Shown here: in pieces, positions 20,301-31,916 of the stretch
Position numbering within the stretch: the stretch's first letter is position 1
Layout of the letters: each line of letters starts with the position of its first letter
Source: Chara braunii
Lineage: Eukaryota; Streptophyta; Charophyceae; Charales; Characeae
Length of the DNA stretch: 41,520 nucleotides
Direction: 5' to 3'
Assembly: GCA_003427395.1 (NCBI GenBank)
Contig: BFEA01000720.1
Span: 291,356-332,875 of the forward strand
Program-made: the position numbers and the translations under genes
The notes under the pieces: model-generated
The model's input: the letters and a program-made list of their open reading frames with translations, nothing else
Told to the model about the DNA's origin: nothing
Databases searched by the model: none

Positions 20301-21383
20301 AACCTTTGGTTGACCCGATCAGATGCAAGCAAAACACCTTCTCCCGCCATCCCCAATTCATTCTGCCTGAATTCATACAAATATTATGAATTTTTATACA
20401 TACTTATTTAATTAACTTTTCAAATCAAGTCTTGAAATTAAAACAAACAAAAGTAATAAACGATCTCAAATTATACCTTCAGACAGATAGAGAGTTTTAT
20501 ATTTTAAGAGATGGGATCGCACATGTAAAATGATCATTATACATGTTTGTTCCCTACCTCCAGAACCCCGTTTGGGCTCCGTCAGAGCTCCCGCAATCGA
20601 TGGGCAATCCCACTTGCCGCCTTCCTCCCCGAACGAGTTAGACTAGGCTTAGAATAAGAAGGGCAAAGATAGATGCCATTCTGTCTCTCAGATACAAAAA
20701 TGGTGCTCCCAGACTCGCATGAGAGGGCCTTGTAATCTTAAGTCACCTGAGGGTCTCTCAATGATGATCAACAACGATGTGGAGACAATTAGATCACCGT
20801 CATGACAACCCTCCAAGTCGCAGCAGTGACCTCCCCGCAGGGTTTGATCACCTTCCTACAACCACGACGCATCCCCTCTGACCAAACCGTAGCGACGCAA
20901 CTTAAAAAGGTTGCGTTCGAATAAAGCACACTCCTTGTGCTCTATTTGAAATGGGGCAAAATTTGGCAGAACTCAACAGAAACGAGGTGCACTCAGCAAC
21001 CGTGTGCAGCAACGGCGCGGTAGCTATGCATGTCGCAACAGCACAGTGACCCACACAAAGTAGTTCCTTAACTCCATAACAACATTCCTAAAAGACAACG
21101 ACTGAAAGTTAAAACCAAAACTGTGCTCCGACTTACCACTGCGGATTGAACTCCTCTCATACACCCACCTCTTCTGAGACAAGCATAGAGCAGTTGACCA
21201 CTACAACTCTCATGTTTGAAATGGCAAACTCCGATCGGTTACAGGTTCAAGTGTTTGTTAAAATAAAATCCCTAGCACTTTATTCAACTCATCAGTACCT
21301 GGTTGGCATGCTGACCGGATTCGAAAAATGTAAGAGAATTCTCGACGTACTTGAACGCAAAGCGAGATCCATGATAGGAATTC
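20301..21383. other. Unassigned pre-insertion flank of element B
   Basis: No gene recognised. Two adjacent hairpins at about 20895-20948 (acgcaac/gttgcgt, then agcaca/tgtgct) and a 'ttggcagaactca' motif resembling LTR subrepeats. Confidence 0.35.
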
Positions 21384-21388
21384 GGGCT

Positions 21389-21697
21389 TGTGGCGGACCC
21401 ACCGGGTGAGGTGTTCCGCCTGGGATAGAGACAGAGATGAAGGATGAGCGTGGAGCAAGATGGCACAATTCAGCTCCCACGCAAATTCCAATGTACGTAC
21501 TCCAAACTGTGCGAATGTAGAATGACCCAAAGTACCACACTCTGGCTGGGCTATACCCCAGCGGACTGATTAGACTGGACTGGACTGACTGGTACAGACA
21601 GAGGTACTGGCCTGGACTGGACTACCCCGAATACAACTCAAGCCTGTGAGAACAGGCCAAGAGGCTGGTCTCACATGCCAACCAGAGGTCCGCTACA
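21389..21697 (-). repeat. 3' LTR of chromovirus B (309 bp)
   Basis: Same length and termini as the LTR of element A. Internally rich in 'ggactggactgactgg' near-repeats. Confidence 0.88.
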
Positions 21698-21733
21698 CGA
21701 TCCTCGGTTTGTGATGGATCGCTTAGATACAAG

Positions 21734-22063
21734 AACAACGATTTCGTCAAAACGGACATTTTTTATTTTTTGTACGAAATTGAAAGTCCACTTTGCAGCC
21801 AAAATTTGATGAAATTTTGGGTAGGGCGTTCTGAAAACGCCCTACCCCCTCAATGCTTTTGAACTCAGCCAGAGTCCAGATACAGGCAGGGGGGTACGAC
21901 GTTCCCCGTGCATGTATCTGGACTCTGGCTGAGTCCAAAAACATTGAGGGGGTAGGGCGTTTTCAGAACGCCCTACCCAAAATTTCATCAAATTTTGGCT
22001 GCAGAGTGGACTTTCAATTTCGTACAAAAAATAAAAAATGTCCGTTTTGACGAAATCGTTGTT
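21734..22063. mobile_element. Palindromic MITE (family 2, 330 bp)
   Basis: Inverted arms of roughly 130 bp start AACAACGATTTCGTC at both ends, separated by a short centre. The arms contain 'gggtagggcgttctgaaaac'. Target duplication CAAG at 21730-21733 and 22064-22067. Element A shows the empty site (gtgcttgtatc) at 1424-1434. No coding capacity. Arms share ATTTCGT(C/T)AAAAC with MITE family 1. Confidence 0.93.
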
Positions 22064-22067
22064 CAAG

Positions 22068-23146
22068 CACGCTTCCACCAAGAAGCGGAACTCTACCAAA
22101 GAAAAAGAAAACCCGGGTAGTTTAGGATGCGGAGCAAGCTCCATGCTGAGTCCATGCGATGCAACCTAGGATAAAAAATGTCACGAAAACAACAATGTCA
22201 CAACTAACAGCCTAAGTGAAAGCAGAAGGAACTAACTAGTATACATGTCATAGGAAAGTAGAAAGTAATGATAACTAAATCCTAGAATGTTGGAGGTAGT
22301 AGCCTCAGTCTGGAAATATCTGATTAGTGTTTAAGTCGTAAGAACAACAAAAGCAGAAACAACTAAATCCTAGAAATGTTGGAGGCAGTAGCCTCAGTCT
22401 GAGAGTAACAAAACAACGACAAGACAACCATACGTCACATGAGGAGTGTGTTGCAAACCACATGGTGGGATGATCTTTGAGGGTGGCGAATGCAGCCTAG
22501 GGGTCAATAAACTCCTAAGGGCATCCACACATAATGACAGGGAGACACATGTCATCAGGCTCAATGAGGGTAGGGAACTGGGAGTGAACAAAACCAATGA
22601 CCCTAACAGATAGACCATCAGGGCGGGTAATGCTCGACTAAAGGGGTGACCGCTATGTAGGGTCGACTATGCAAGGGAATCAGGGAGCCTGACATACTGG
22701 GCGCACCTAGATGAAGCATGCAAGGTTGCCTAACTAGGGCGGGAGGGCCGGCGGAGGGTAGAAAAAGTGATGGGTAAGAGAATCGTGCAAATGACTCCTA
22801 AAGTGAGGGAAGTTGGAGCTAGATCCGTAAGCTGGGAAGCTAGGGCAATGCTACGGTCCTGATGCCTATGCGTATACCAAGGGAGAACCCAGCTCAGAGG
22901 GACCCGACTAAGGGAGACCATCGGGTGACATAACCAGGGTACAGTATAGGGTAAAGTGGTAAGAGAGTGACGATGTCTGAAGTAGGCAGAGATGATCGTG
23001 ACGAAGTCCATGGAGCTGCCGATGACGTCCATGATGCGAAGTCCGGAATGCCGTTGAGGAAGAGCCGCAACGTCGACGAGCCGAAGTAGCAAAACTGGAG
23101 TGGATGGCGTACTGAGAAGTCAAAGACGTGGGAAGAGAAGTCAGAG
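22068..23146 (-). other. 3' UTR of chromovirus B
   Basis: Non-coding and collinear with element A. Contains two direct subrepeats with 'ctaaatcctagaa' and 'gtagcctcagtctg' (about 22275 and 22365). Confidence 0.65.
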
Positions 23147-25055
23147 TCAATCGTCGTATCGACTAGGATGACGACGAGTGCGCTGTGGACGCTCAGAAGC
23201 ATCCGACTGTTGCTGAAGGTCTACCTCAGATGGAGCAGCCTCGACTGCGACTCTCCTCAACCAAGGGAGAAGGAAGAGGGTCCGTGGGCTGAGGAGCAGT
23301 CAACCCAGCACGACGAGCACGGTCATAGGCACGCATCAACATGCGAGCGTGCTGCAAGTGCTCGAGGGGCTCCCAAGTAGCCTCCTCATCATGGTAACCC
23401 TTCCAACGTATGAGATACTCGACGTGAGGAGGATTGTCATCGGTGACTCGACGACCAATGAAGTCTGAAACGAGGAACTCCTCGTGGCCGTCCACCATGA
23501 TGGGTGGAGGGCGCTCGTATGGTCGTCCAGCGAAACGCTCAGACGGTCTGCAGTAGGGACGCAGTAACGAGACGTGGTAGACATCGTGCACACAAGCCTG
23601 GCATAGGTAGTCGGGCAACTTCACACGAGAGCGGACTGGGCTAGAAGCCTTATCATAACCGACCGCCTGGAGAATGCGGCATTGGCCAAATAAGGGACGG
23701 TGAAAATTGCAAAGCGTGTCCGCCTTGAGCTGTAAGTGGCGGGCGTCGACAAACACATCATCACCGACTTTGAATGGATGATCCATCCTCAATCGGTTCG
23801 CACGTGCGGCCTTGCAAGTTTGGGAAGCGACTATGTGCTCTTGTGAGGTCTTCATGATCGACGTCATGTGTGCAACCCAATCATCCAGCGCGGGACATCT
23901 CGTGTCGAGGTGCATTTGTGACGGTCGAAGGAAGTCCATGGGAACACCAGAGTGATAGCCGAGGTCGCAATAGTAAGGCAACATCCCCGTGGCTCGTAAG
24001 ACAGCGTGGTTGTAGGCTATCCCCGCATGGGCAAGATGGAGATCCCACTGCAGGTCGTTACGAACAATCTTTCAGAGAATAGCTCCGAGAGTCTTCTTCG
24101 TGACCTCGTTCCGACCATCCGTCTGGGGATGGTAAAACGAGAAGAAGCGGAGCTGGGTGCCGTACACCTCGTGGAACCGTCGCTAAAATTGGCTGGTAAA
24201 GCGCGGGTCACGGTCAGATATGATGCTCAAAGTTAAGCTTTGGTCACGCACGACTCGGTCAAACATGATGTCGGTGACCTCACGTGCACTGATGACATAG
24301 CGACAAGGAACAAAGCGTGCACGCTTCGTGAAGCGGTCGATGACGACCAGGATAGCATCATGACCGCGGGGGGTCGGAGGACGAAGAGGACCGATAAAGT
24401 TAATCGAGATGGACTGTCAACGACCCTCAGGGATAGAAAGAGGCTGAAGCAAACTATAAGGCACGTGGCTCGCACTGTGCAGCTCCTGACAGGTAAGATA
24501 CTTTGCAAAGTAGTCCTTTACAAAGTCTTTGCGCTTCGGTCAGACATACAGGCGGCTCACGCGAGCCAACGTCTTGTGGAAGCCCATATGACCGGCGACT
24601 GCCTGGTCATGGAACTTTGCTACTGCCCGGACACGTAGCTGTCCAGTGGAGGGAACACAAATACGGGCCTCTCTGGTGCCCTGTGAACCGTGCCAGTACA
24701 CAAGACCGTTGTCCCCGAGAGAGTAGTTCAGGACGGTCTTGCCACTTCGAAGGGCCACATTGATGCCGCAATAGTCGGGGTAGTGGTGGTACTGAGTGCG
24801 AAACTCTTTGGTCACCGAGTGGTGGACGGTGGTGACCGAGATGGCAGCGAGCTGGATCTGCTCCAGATTATGGTCAGGGCGTCGGGATAAGGCATCTGCG
24901 ACCAAATTGGTCTCAACCTTTATGTGCTCAGTGGTGAAACTAAACTCGGATAGGTTGCGCCACCAGCGAGCTTGCCAAGGAGTGAGATTCAGCTTTGTCA
25001 AAAAAGTCTGGACAACAGAGTTGTGAATGGTGCCCAGTGCAGGTAGTGACGTCAA
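23147..25055 (-). pseudogene. Chromovirus B: RNase H end, integrase and chromodomain
   Basis: Integrase inserts the cDNA copy. In reading order: HIKVETNLVADALSRRPD (end of RNase H), the zinc domain (FHDQAVAGHMGFHKT; a Trp codon is TGA near 24538 and the first Cys of CxxC reads Tyr in AKYLTCQE), and a core with IDRFTK, SDRDPRF and HPQTDGRNEV. Stops replace Trp or Arg codons near 24420, 24185 and 24075. From 23984 the frame stays open through PFKVGDDVFVDA to the chromodomain VEYLIRWKGYHDE...TWEPLEHL. A frame change near 23250 precedes the family stop at 23147. Non-functional. Confidence 0.88.
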
Positions 25056-25648
25056 CGCCGAGTGACATAAACTACTGCGAGAACCTCACGTTCATCAGCA
25101 GTGTAGTTTATCTCGGCAGGCAGGAGCTGATGAGAGTACAAGGCTATCGAACAATCACCTGAGCATGACTTGACAGTGCTGTCCTCAGCGATGGTAGGAG
25201 AATAGTCAATAGAAGGATCGTCAGTAGCTGGACGAGTAGGCGTCAGACGGGAAGCAGTTGTAGGAGTAGGAGGTGGGAAGTGAGGGATGCAAGGATGAGA
25301 GGAATCAGGAGAGGAGGGGAAAATTTGAGAAAGCACTGCTCCTATAGCAAAGTCTGACACATCGGCGGTAATAATAAATGGGCGATGAAAATCGGGTAGG
25401 TGAAGAACCGGTGCACATGTCACCGCCTTCTTGAGGGCAAGGAAGGCGTCTTCGTGGAGGGGTGTCCAAACCCATGGTGGGTTCTTCTGGAGGAGGGCGG
25501 AGGTAAGGACGTAGGAATACCTAGTGTATTTCAGGATGAAATTACTATAGTGGTTAGTGAGGCCTAGGAAGATGCGAAGCTGCTTGGCGGATGTGGGGAC
25601 GTGCCACTCCGCAATAGCAGTGATCTTCTCGTAGTCCACATCCCGCAA
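25056..25648 (-). pseudogene. Chromovirus B: RT connection and RNase H
   Basis: RNase H removes the RNA strand during cDNA synthesis. The piece starts with the RT thumb (QLRIFLGLTNHYSNFI) and has FIITADVSDFAIGAVLSQ, carrying the first catalytic Asp. ALYSHQLLPAEINYTADEREVLAVV follows. Between these lies a Pro/Ser/Thr-rich insert of about 50 residues not normal for Gypsy RNase H. It is out of frame with RT upstream because of a 34-bp duplication, and shifts frame again at its end. Confidence 0.85.
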
Positions 25649-25674
25649 TAGCAGTGATCTTCTCGTAGTCCATG
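25611..25674 (-). repeat. 34-bp tandem duplication between RT and RNase H
   Basis: 'gcaatagcagtgatcttctc' occurs at 25611 and 25645. Since 34 is not a multiple of three, it accounts for the frame difference between RT and RNase H. Confidence 0.88.
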
Positions 25675-25675
25675 T

Positions 25676-27422
25676 GGAGACCCTAGTCAGACATGTAGTG
25701 TCATAGGAAGTTCACTTTGCGCTGCGCAGAGCGGTACTTACTGAGCTTGGCATAAAAGTCATGCTTGCGTTAGCACTGTAGGACATCTCGGAGGTGTCTG
25801 AGATAGTCTTCTAAGGTATGATTGTACACTAGGATGTCGTGCAGGTATACGAGAACGTATTCTTCAAGGATGTCCCTGAAGATATCGTTCATCCCCCTCT
25901 GGAAGGTGGCGAGTGCATTGGTGAGGCCGAATGGCATCACTGTGAACTCGTAGTGGTCGAAGCACGACCGAAAGACGGTCTTCGGCTGGTCCTCTGCAGC
26001 GAGGCGGATCTGATGGTAACCACTACGAAGATCAATCTTCGTAAAGAAGCGGTTGCCTGCTAGGCGGTCGAACAGCTCGTCGGCACGAGGCATGGGGTAG
26101 CTATTCTTAACCGTGTAGCGGTTAAGGCCGCGATAATCGATGCAGAGACGGAGAGTTTCATCCGCTTTGCGAGCAAAGAGGACGGGTGCACCCCACAGGG
26201 AGTTGTTGGGTTTAATGAAACCCAGTCTCAGGAGCTCCTCAAGATGACGCTTGAGTTCAGTGGTCTCGTGGATCGAGAGTCTGTAAGGTGCCTGGTCGTG
26301 AACATGATAGTCAGGCACAAGCTGGATGGAGTGCTCGACATCGCGCATCGGTGGGATGCCGGCGTACAAGAACGACGATGGGAAAACGCCATGGTACTCG
26401 TGAATGAGGTCACCAACTGCGGTCTCCAGGTCGGCCGTATAGCGTGCGAGTTCCTCAGCGTCAGCGTCGGCGCGCTACGACAAGGAAGACTCAACGGACG
26501 GCGGAGGAAGGGAAGTAAAGATGAAAGACATGGAAAAATAAGGAGGATCTGGCTATAGAGAGATGAGCTCGGCGTCTGGACAGGGTGGATCATAGTGCAA
26601 GAGATCCGTAACGTTCACCGTAAAGAATGTGACGTCGTCCTGTCGGATGAAGTGGGCGAACTACTGAGGCGAGGTGACGGTGATAGAGAGAGACTGTGTG
26701 GGCACGAAAGGCTCCGTGGGAGGAGGATCGGGGCGTGGTGTCGCAGTGGTACCTATAAAAGGTACGTGATACGTTTGTCCACACTTCGTTCTAAGAACGA
26801 GAGTGTTGGTCACCCAATCGGCCTTGGCCTCGGTGCTACGAAACCTACGAGACCACAGAGTACCGAGAATGAAGTCGTCCCCCGTCTCCATCACGTCGAA
26901 ATGTGCAGAGGAGCGGTGGCGACGAGACGCTGGAGGACGATCAGTCGACTCCAGAGTGAGGAAGAAAGGGAGGTCGGTGACCGTCTAATCGAAGAAGCGC
27001 TGAATCTTGTCATCTCCGAGGGTGACGGAGATGAGAGTCGGAGACCCTGTCGTGGGTAAGCGTGCTTCCTTCACCACACATGGGTGAATGAAGTCGCCCT
27101 GAGAACCAGAATCCCACAGCGTTAAGTACACCCTCGTGGAGGTCCTGAGTCGTACTGGAATGATCGGGAGGGTGCGATCAGGGTCAGAAAGGATGGTGAG
27201 AAGGCGACGCAGTGCAGCAACACGGAGGGTGAGTCGCTCCTGACGAGCCTGGAGCATGCTCAAGTCCAGAAGGGAGGACACAACGTCCTCACGAGTCGCA
27301 AGCTGCGCTGCAACGGGCTGAGCGAATGGCTCGACGCGTCGGTAGTCGCGGAGAGGTAGAAGAGGGCTGGATCCACTATGTCGGGTCTTGCGATACCTCA
27401 ACTCCAGTAGCGAGAGGGGCAA
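25676..27422 (-). pseudogene. Chromovirus B: protease and reverse transcriptase
   Basis: The retropepsin motif LWDSGSQGDFI (DSG in place of DTG) and later GDDFILGTLW identify the protease. RT runs from PYRLSIHETTELKRHLEELL through GFIKPNNSLWGAPVLFARK, RLCIDYRGLN, FFTKIDLRSGYHQIR and PFGLTNALATF. The active-site YLDD reads YLHD: codon CAC replaces GAC at 25839-25841, removing a catalytic Asp. In-frame TAG stops occur at 26985, 26661 and twice near 26470-26560, with TAA at 25770. Protease and RT share the gag frame. Dead copy. Confidence 0.9.
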
Positions 27423-29530
27423 ATCACGACGGAGATGTCGGAAAGCCGACTATTGAGGAGGGCGCAGGTGTACACTGCACCGTGGCAAGGAGGCGCCAGG
27501 GGGGGACTGAGTACGACGCTGGTGGGAAAGCTCAACGTAGTGGCGGTCGAGGGCGGCAGTGTAAGGGCACCGCGAGGAGGTATGACCGTCCTAGCGGCAG
27601 CGCAAACATCCACGCTGGCCTAAAATGGTCGCTCGCTCCTCAACGGAAAGGACACCACGAGGAGGGACAAAGCCCTGAGGGAGGTCCTGCTGAGGGACCT
27701 CGGGGGGCGACGCGCCAGCGTGACCTGAGTGGTTGCGTGTCCGAGAGAGGGTGGAGAGGGCAAGCTGGAGATGCTTGGCTATAGGGAGGGTAGAGTCCTC
27801 CATGTGGTAGTGGACGGCCTTGCAGAGGTCGGGGTCGTCGCTATGGTCACCCTCGGGCGACAACGGGGTAATAGTGTCCGGCTCACCATACTCGAGCGTG
27901 CTGAAGTGGCGCGAGAAGTGGCGGCCCTACTGCGCGGAACGGTGGAGGTGACCGTGGAAAGGGGAACGACGCTGGGAAGTGCCGTGAGAGAAGGAGGGTG
28001 CGTAACCAGTATGCTGAGGCTGGGAGGAGGAAGCGGGGTGTAGATGGGTCCGCATCTTCTCATGGGCCCTGACGGCCTCGTAGGCCTGTGGGGCCGATGT
28101 GAAGTCATACCGCCATAACTCAAAGCGATACTCAAGGGGAAGGCTGGCCAAAAAGCGATCAATAGGGGCAACCTCGGGGAGGAACGTCACATCACAAATG
28201 AGGTGGGCATCCTGAAAGACCTGGATATGGCGGTCCAGGCCGGCAGCGCCCCGAGAGTCGGACCAGCGGGTACTGACGATACGCTCGAAGGCGTCAGTCA
28301 CGTCATGTCGGGCTCCTAAGGGATCCTCAAGGAACGCTTGAAAATCCATGAAGGTTGGGGTCTGACCCTCACGAAGGGAGTGAGTGTAGAAATCCTCCCA
28401 GGCGCCGAAAGGATCGCCACGCAGGCGCGTGCAGAGGTGAGCCACCCACGTGTCGGGTGGGAAGCCCATGAGCTGGAGCGTGCGGGTGGCAGACTGCAGC
28501 CACTGAGACACACATATCCCTGTACCGTCATACAAGGCAATGTCCGTCAAGCGGACGAGTGGTGTGCCACCGTGTTGTTGACGAGGAGATCGAGGAGCAG
28601 AGGCCTGTGCTACGGCCGAGTATGTCGGCACAGGTCTTGGAGAAGGGGGTGCAACTGACTGTACGTCCGGGCCTCATGGTGGAGCGGCGGGGGGAACAGC
28701 GGCAGGCGGCGAGGGAGCTGCGGTAGAAGAGGTCGCAGCAACCAAGGGAGTAGAAAGGAGGTAGGATGGGGTGGGGGGGGTGTTGGGCTAGGGAGGCGAG
28801 CCTGCATGGAAGGAAGAGTACAGGAAGAAGGGGGTGCACCTTAAGGTGTGACCACCTGTGATGGTAGGGGTGGTTGAAGGCGTAGGAGGGTGAGGTCGGC
28901 CTGGCTCTGGGTAAGCTCGGTCTCAAGACGATGGACATAGATCGAGCGAGGAGTAGTAGGTGGAGTGGGGGAAGTAGACGCACGAGCGGCGTGGGGCATC
29001 CAAGAGGGGGGAGAGCCAGGTGGCACTGCTGTCGTGCGAAGGGTAGGGAGAAGCGGGGCACCCGGAAAAGATGAGACCGCGGCAGAGGGTTGTGGTCCCG
29101 TGGCCGTAGTGACCGGAATTTGGGCGGGTGCCCCCGTAGAGTGAGGGAAGGCCTGGCCCTTGGCGACTGTCGCGCTAGGGGCATGGATGGTCACTAGGAT
29201 GGTCGGCTCGGGGGCAGCGGAGGAGGAAGCTCCACCGTGGCCACCACGTCGTAGGATTGAGGACCCGGACTGGGAGCCATGAGAAGAGAGAGAGTTAGGG
29301 GAGGAAGGACAGACAACGTCCTGGAGTTGCCGCATGCTAGTGACAAGAGTCGCCGCTTGCGCCTGTAAGGGTGATAGGGTCGCCAGTTGCGCCTGGATGG
29401 GCGTGAGGAGGGAGGTGAGGGGGGTGTGCAGATCCCCCTGGGGCTGATGGCCCTTGTCCGCCGTCGCGGGTATGGAGCCCTGTGCCGGGGTCGTCACAGG
29501 GTCGGCTGCTTGTGACACGTCGTCGGCCAT
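27423..29530 (-). pseudogene. Chromovirus B: gag (matrix-like, capsid, nucleocapsid)
   Basis: Gag forms the virus-like particle. 29530-28841 encodes a Pro/Ala/Thr-rich N-terminal region beginning at an ATG. 28631-27927 (other frame) is the capsid-like Retrotrans_gag domain, with WLQSATRTLQLMGFP, RGDPFGAWEDF and DRFLASLPLEYRFELW. The nucleocapsid follows with a CX2CX4HX4C knuckle (CLRC then GHTSSRC) interrupted by TAG at 27591-27593. Further TAGs lie at 27927 and 27450. The N-terminal part is out of frame with the capsid, so at least one frameshift separates them. Confidence 0.82.
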
Positions 29531-31652
29531 AGGGAGGTGACGGGTCGGACTGAGGGGGCCGTGAAGGTTCGCCTGAGCGGAGGGCGTAGGAGGGGGTCAG
29601 CGGTAGAAAGCGATGGGCAGCACAAGGGGGTCGAGCGCGAATGCCGTCAAAGGGGGAGGGGTGGTTTGGGTCCAGGCTGCCCGAATGGGAAGAGGAAGTA
29701 GGGGGGTTAGAAAAACCCTAAGAAAACCCTAACCGGAGTTTGAGTGGTTAGTGTAGGGTATCGGTGACCTAATCAAGAAAAGAAAATAGCAACGATGGAG
29801 GGGAAGGGGAGGGAAAAATAAATAAACAATGAAATTTCAAGAAAAATAAAATAAAAATAAATAATAAAAATAATTAAAGAAATAAATAAGCATTATGTCA
29901 AGAGAGAAATAATTATTTATGTATTTATTTATTTTTAGAATTTTCGGCAACATTTCCTTACCCCCCATGGAGTCAAGAATGTGCCAAGAGGAAAGAGTGA
30001 CTAAGATAACATACAAACTTCCAAAATGCCACAAATTATAAATTTCAGAAAATAAATAAAGAAATAATAAATAAATAAATAAATAATAAATACATAAATA
30101 AATAAATAAATAAATAAATAAGGAGGTGAAGAGTGAAGAGAGACTAAGTGTTGAATTTTTCAAAAATTTTGGCAGCATTTCGTTACCCCCATGAGGTCGA
30201 AGTGTGCCGACAAGGATATGACTAAGTAGGATGTAGAGAGTGGGGAGAAAAAAAGAAATTTCGGTAGCACTTCGTTACCCCCACAGGGTCAAAATGTGCG
30301 CCGAGAGCAGAAATAACTAAGTCCTACCAGATCTAGAGATGCAGCCTAAAAAAATTCAAATTTCAGAAAAAAAAAAAAATAAAAAAAAATCAGAAAATGA
30401 GAAAGGAAGTAGAGAGAAGAATAAAATTCAAATTTTGAAGAAACAGGAAGATCAAAAGAAAGACAAAAAGAAGAAAAATAGAAAAATTCGAAGTTGGGGG
30501 GGGAAGGGGATGAAAAAGTGAAGAAGGAAGAGAGAAATAGGCGAGAAAGAAAAAACTACGGAAGTGGAAGGTGGGGGGATGATGGGGTTGTAGTTGGGGG
30601 AGAGGAGGGTGAGAGAATGGGAGAAAAAGGGATGAGAATGGTGGAGAGGAGTAGAAGAGATTAGTAGAAGATGGTGAGTGGGGAGGGGAGGAGAGAAAGG
30701 ATGGTAGAAGCTAAGTGAAGAGGGAGGTAGGAGGAGAGAGGAGTGACAGAGTTAGAGAAAGTGATTAGATGGTGGAGGGGGGAGGAGAGAGAGAGAGGGT
30801 TGGGGAGTAGGTTAGTGGGGAGTGATGATACCAAGCTCTTGGTTGACCAAGAGCAACAAGATCACCAAGATCCACTGGATCTTGGCCTTCAAGATGCTGG
30901 CAGCCCGCGGCTGCCGCAAAAATGATGTTGGAATAATCAAGGATTGGCCGAGATCTTGATCAGCCACCCTGGTTGCCTGACGCGCAGCCCCCTGGCCAGG
31001 GGGGTCTTCACTGCTGGCAAACTGCTGGTGCAACAATGCAAAAAAATAATGGCCATCATCATCATCAACAGCTGGGTGTGCTTAGATCTTGATCAGCCAC
31101 CCAAACTGGTCTGTACTGCAGGGGTCTTTAGCTCCACAGCAAGCTGCCACGTGGCACTGCAGATGGCCACCTGACGCAGGCAGCAGCAGCCACCGGGGGG
31201 GGGAGGAGCAAATAGCAGCCCGACCATTGTTGCCCTACTGGCCGCTGCTCGCCGCTCGCCGTCGGGGGGGGGGGGGGGGGGTAGGGGAAGGGGGGATGTG
31301 TAAATAGCTGGCACACCTCTTCTTCAACACGTGCCGTACTACAAAATCATACATACAATGTGGCCAGTGTGTTCTGGCAGCAGCTACGCACGTGCATGGA
31401 AAGCAGTTGCCCAAGTTCAAATCCTGGCAGCAACATGCATCCTGGATCTTGACATAACTAATCTGGGAGTGAGGCAGGGCGGGGCAGTGGGACAGCACAT
31501 GTGTGTGCGTGTGCGGCGGCCTTGGCGCTGGCGCGCACACGTACGTAGGAATCACCTTCTCTCTTTTCTCGCCACGTGTCACTTTTTCCCTACTGCACCT
31601 TTCATCACGTTTTCCCTCTGTTTTCCGCTGGAGATGCCCGAAAAATATAATG
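29531..31652 (-). other. Leader region of chromovirus B, possibly rearranged
   Basis: Two kilobases between gag and the 5' LTR with no credible gene. Three subrepeats with 'cagcatttcgttacccccat' type sequence lie at about 29941, 30168 and 30258. An (AAAT)n-rich block spans 30050-30121, A-rich and G-rich stretches follow, and 18 G occur at 31264-31281. No tRNA primer-binding site was found where expected, which with the shortened LTR suggests a rearrangement. Confidence 0.5.
30835..30885. other. Two adjacent perfect 9-bp hairpins
   Basis: gctcttggt/accaagagc (30835-30854) and ccaagatcc/ggatcttgg (30865-30885), with 2- and 3-nt loops, so nearly perfect palindromes on DNA. Confidence 0.75.
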
Positions 31653-31911
31653 GAGATGGAGGATGAGGGTGGAGCAAGATGGCACAATGCAGCTCCCAGG
31701 CAGACTCCAACACACGTACTCCAAACTGTGCGGATGTAGACCCAAAGTACAGACTCTGGCTGGGGTATACCCCAATGGACTGACTGAACTGGACTGAACT
31801 GGCTGGTACCGACAGAGGTACCTGCCTGGATTGGACTACCCCAGATACAACACAGGCCTGTGGGAACAGGCCAACGGGATGGTCTCACAGACCAACCAGT
31901 GGTCCGCTACA
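31653..31911 (-). repeat. 5' LTR of chromovirus B, inner end lost
   Basis: Matches the outer ~260 bp of the 309-bp LTR. Similarity fades at 31652 where the last ~50 bp (to CCACA) should be. The outer end ...GCTACA is followed by target duplication GGGCT. Confidence 0.85.
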
Positions 31912-31916
31912 GGGCT

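Larger units (their letters stand above)
21389..31911 (-). mobile_element. Ty3/Gypsy chromovirus B, complete insertion (10.5 kb)
   Basis: Minus-strand element with LTR sequence at both ends and a 5-bp target duplication GGGCT at 21384-21388 and 31912-31916. LTR termini are TGTAGCGGACC...CCACA. Internal order is 5' LTR, long leader, gag, protease, RT, RNase H, integrase, chromodomain, long 3' UTR, 3' LTR, which is the chromovirus order. CA, NC, PR and RT share one frame, suggesting a single gag-pol ORF. Coding is inactivated by many stops, mostly C-to-T/G-to-A type, and small tandem duplications. Confidence 0.9.

Noticed and set aside
25770-27929. Alternative genetic code with TAG as Gln (as in some ulvophyte algae)
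   Set aside because: Several in-frame TAGs sit where Gln is plausible, but others (TAG and TGA) replace expected Trp or Arg codons, so transition decay explains all of them.
29705-29740. Telomere-like aaccctaa motifs
   Set aside because: Only two short, imperfect copies; not a telomeric tract.
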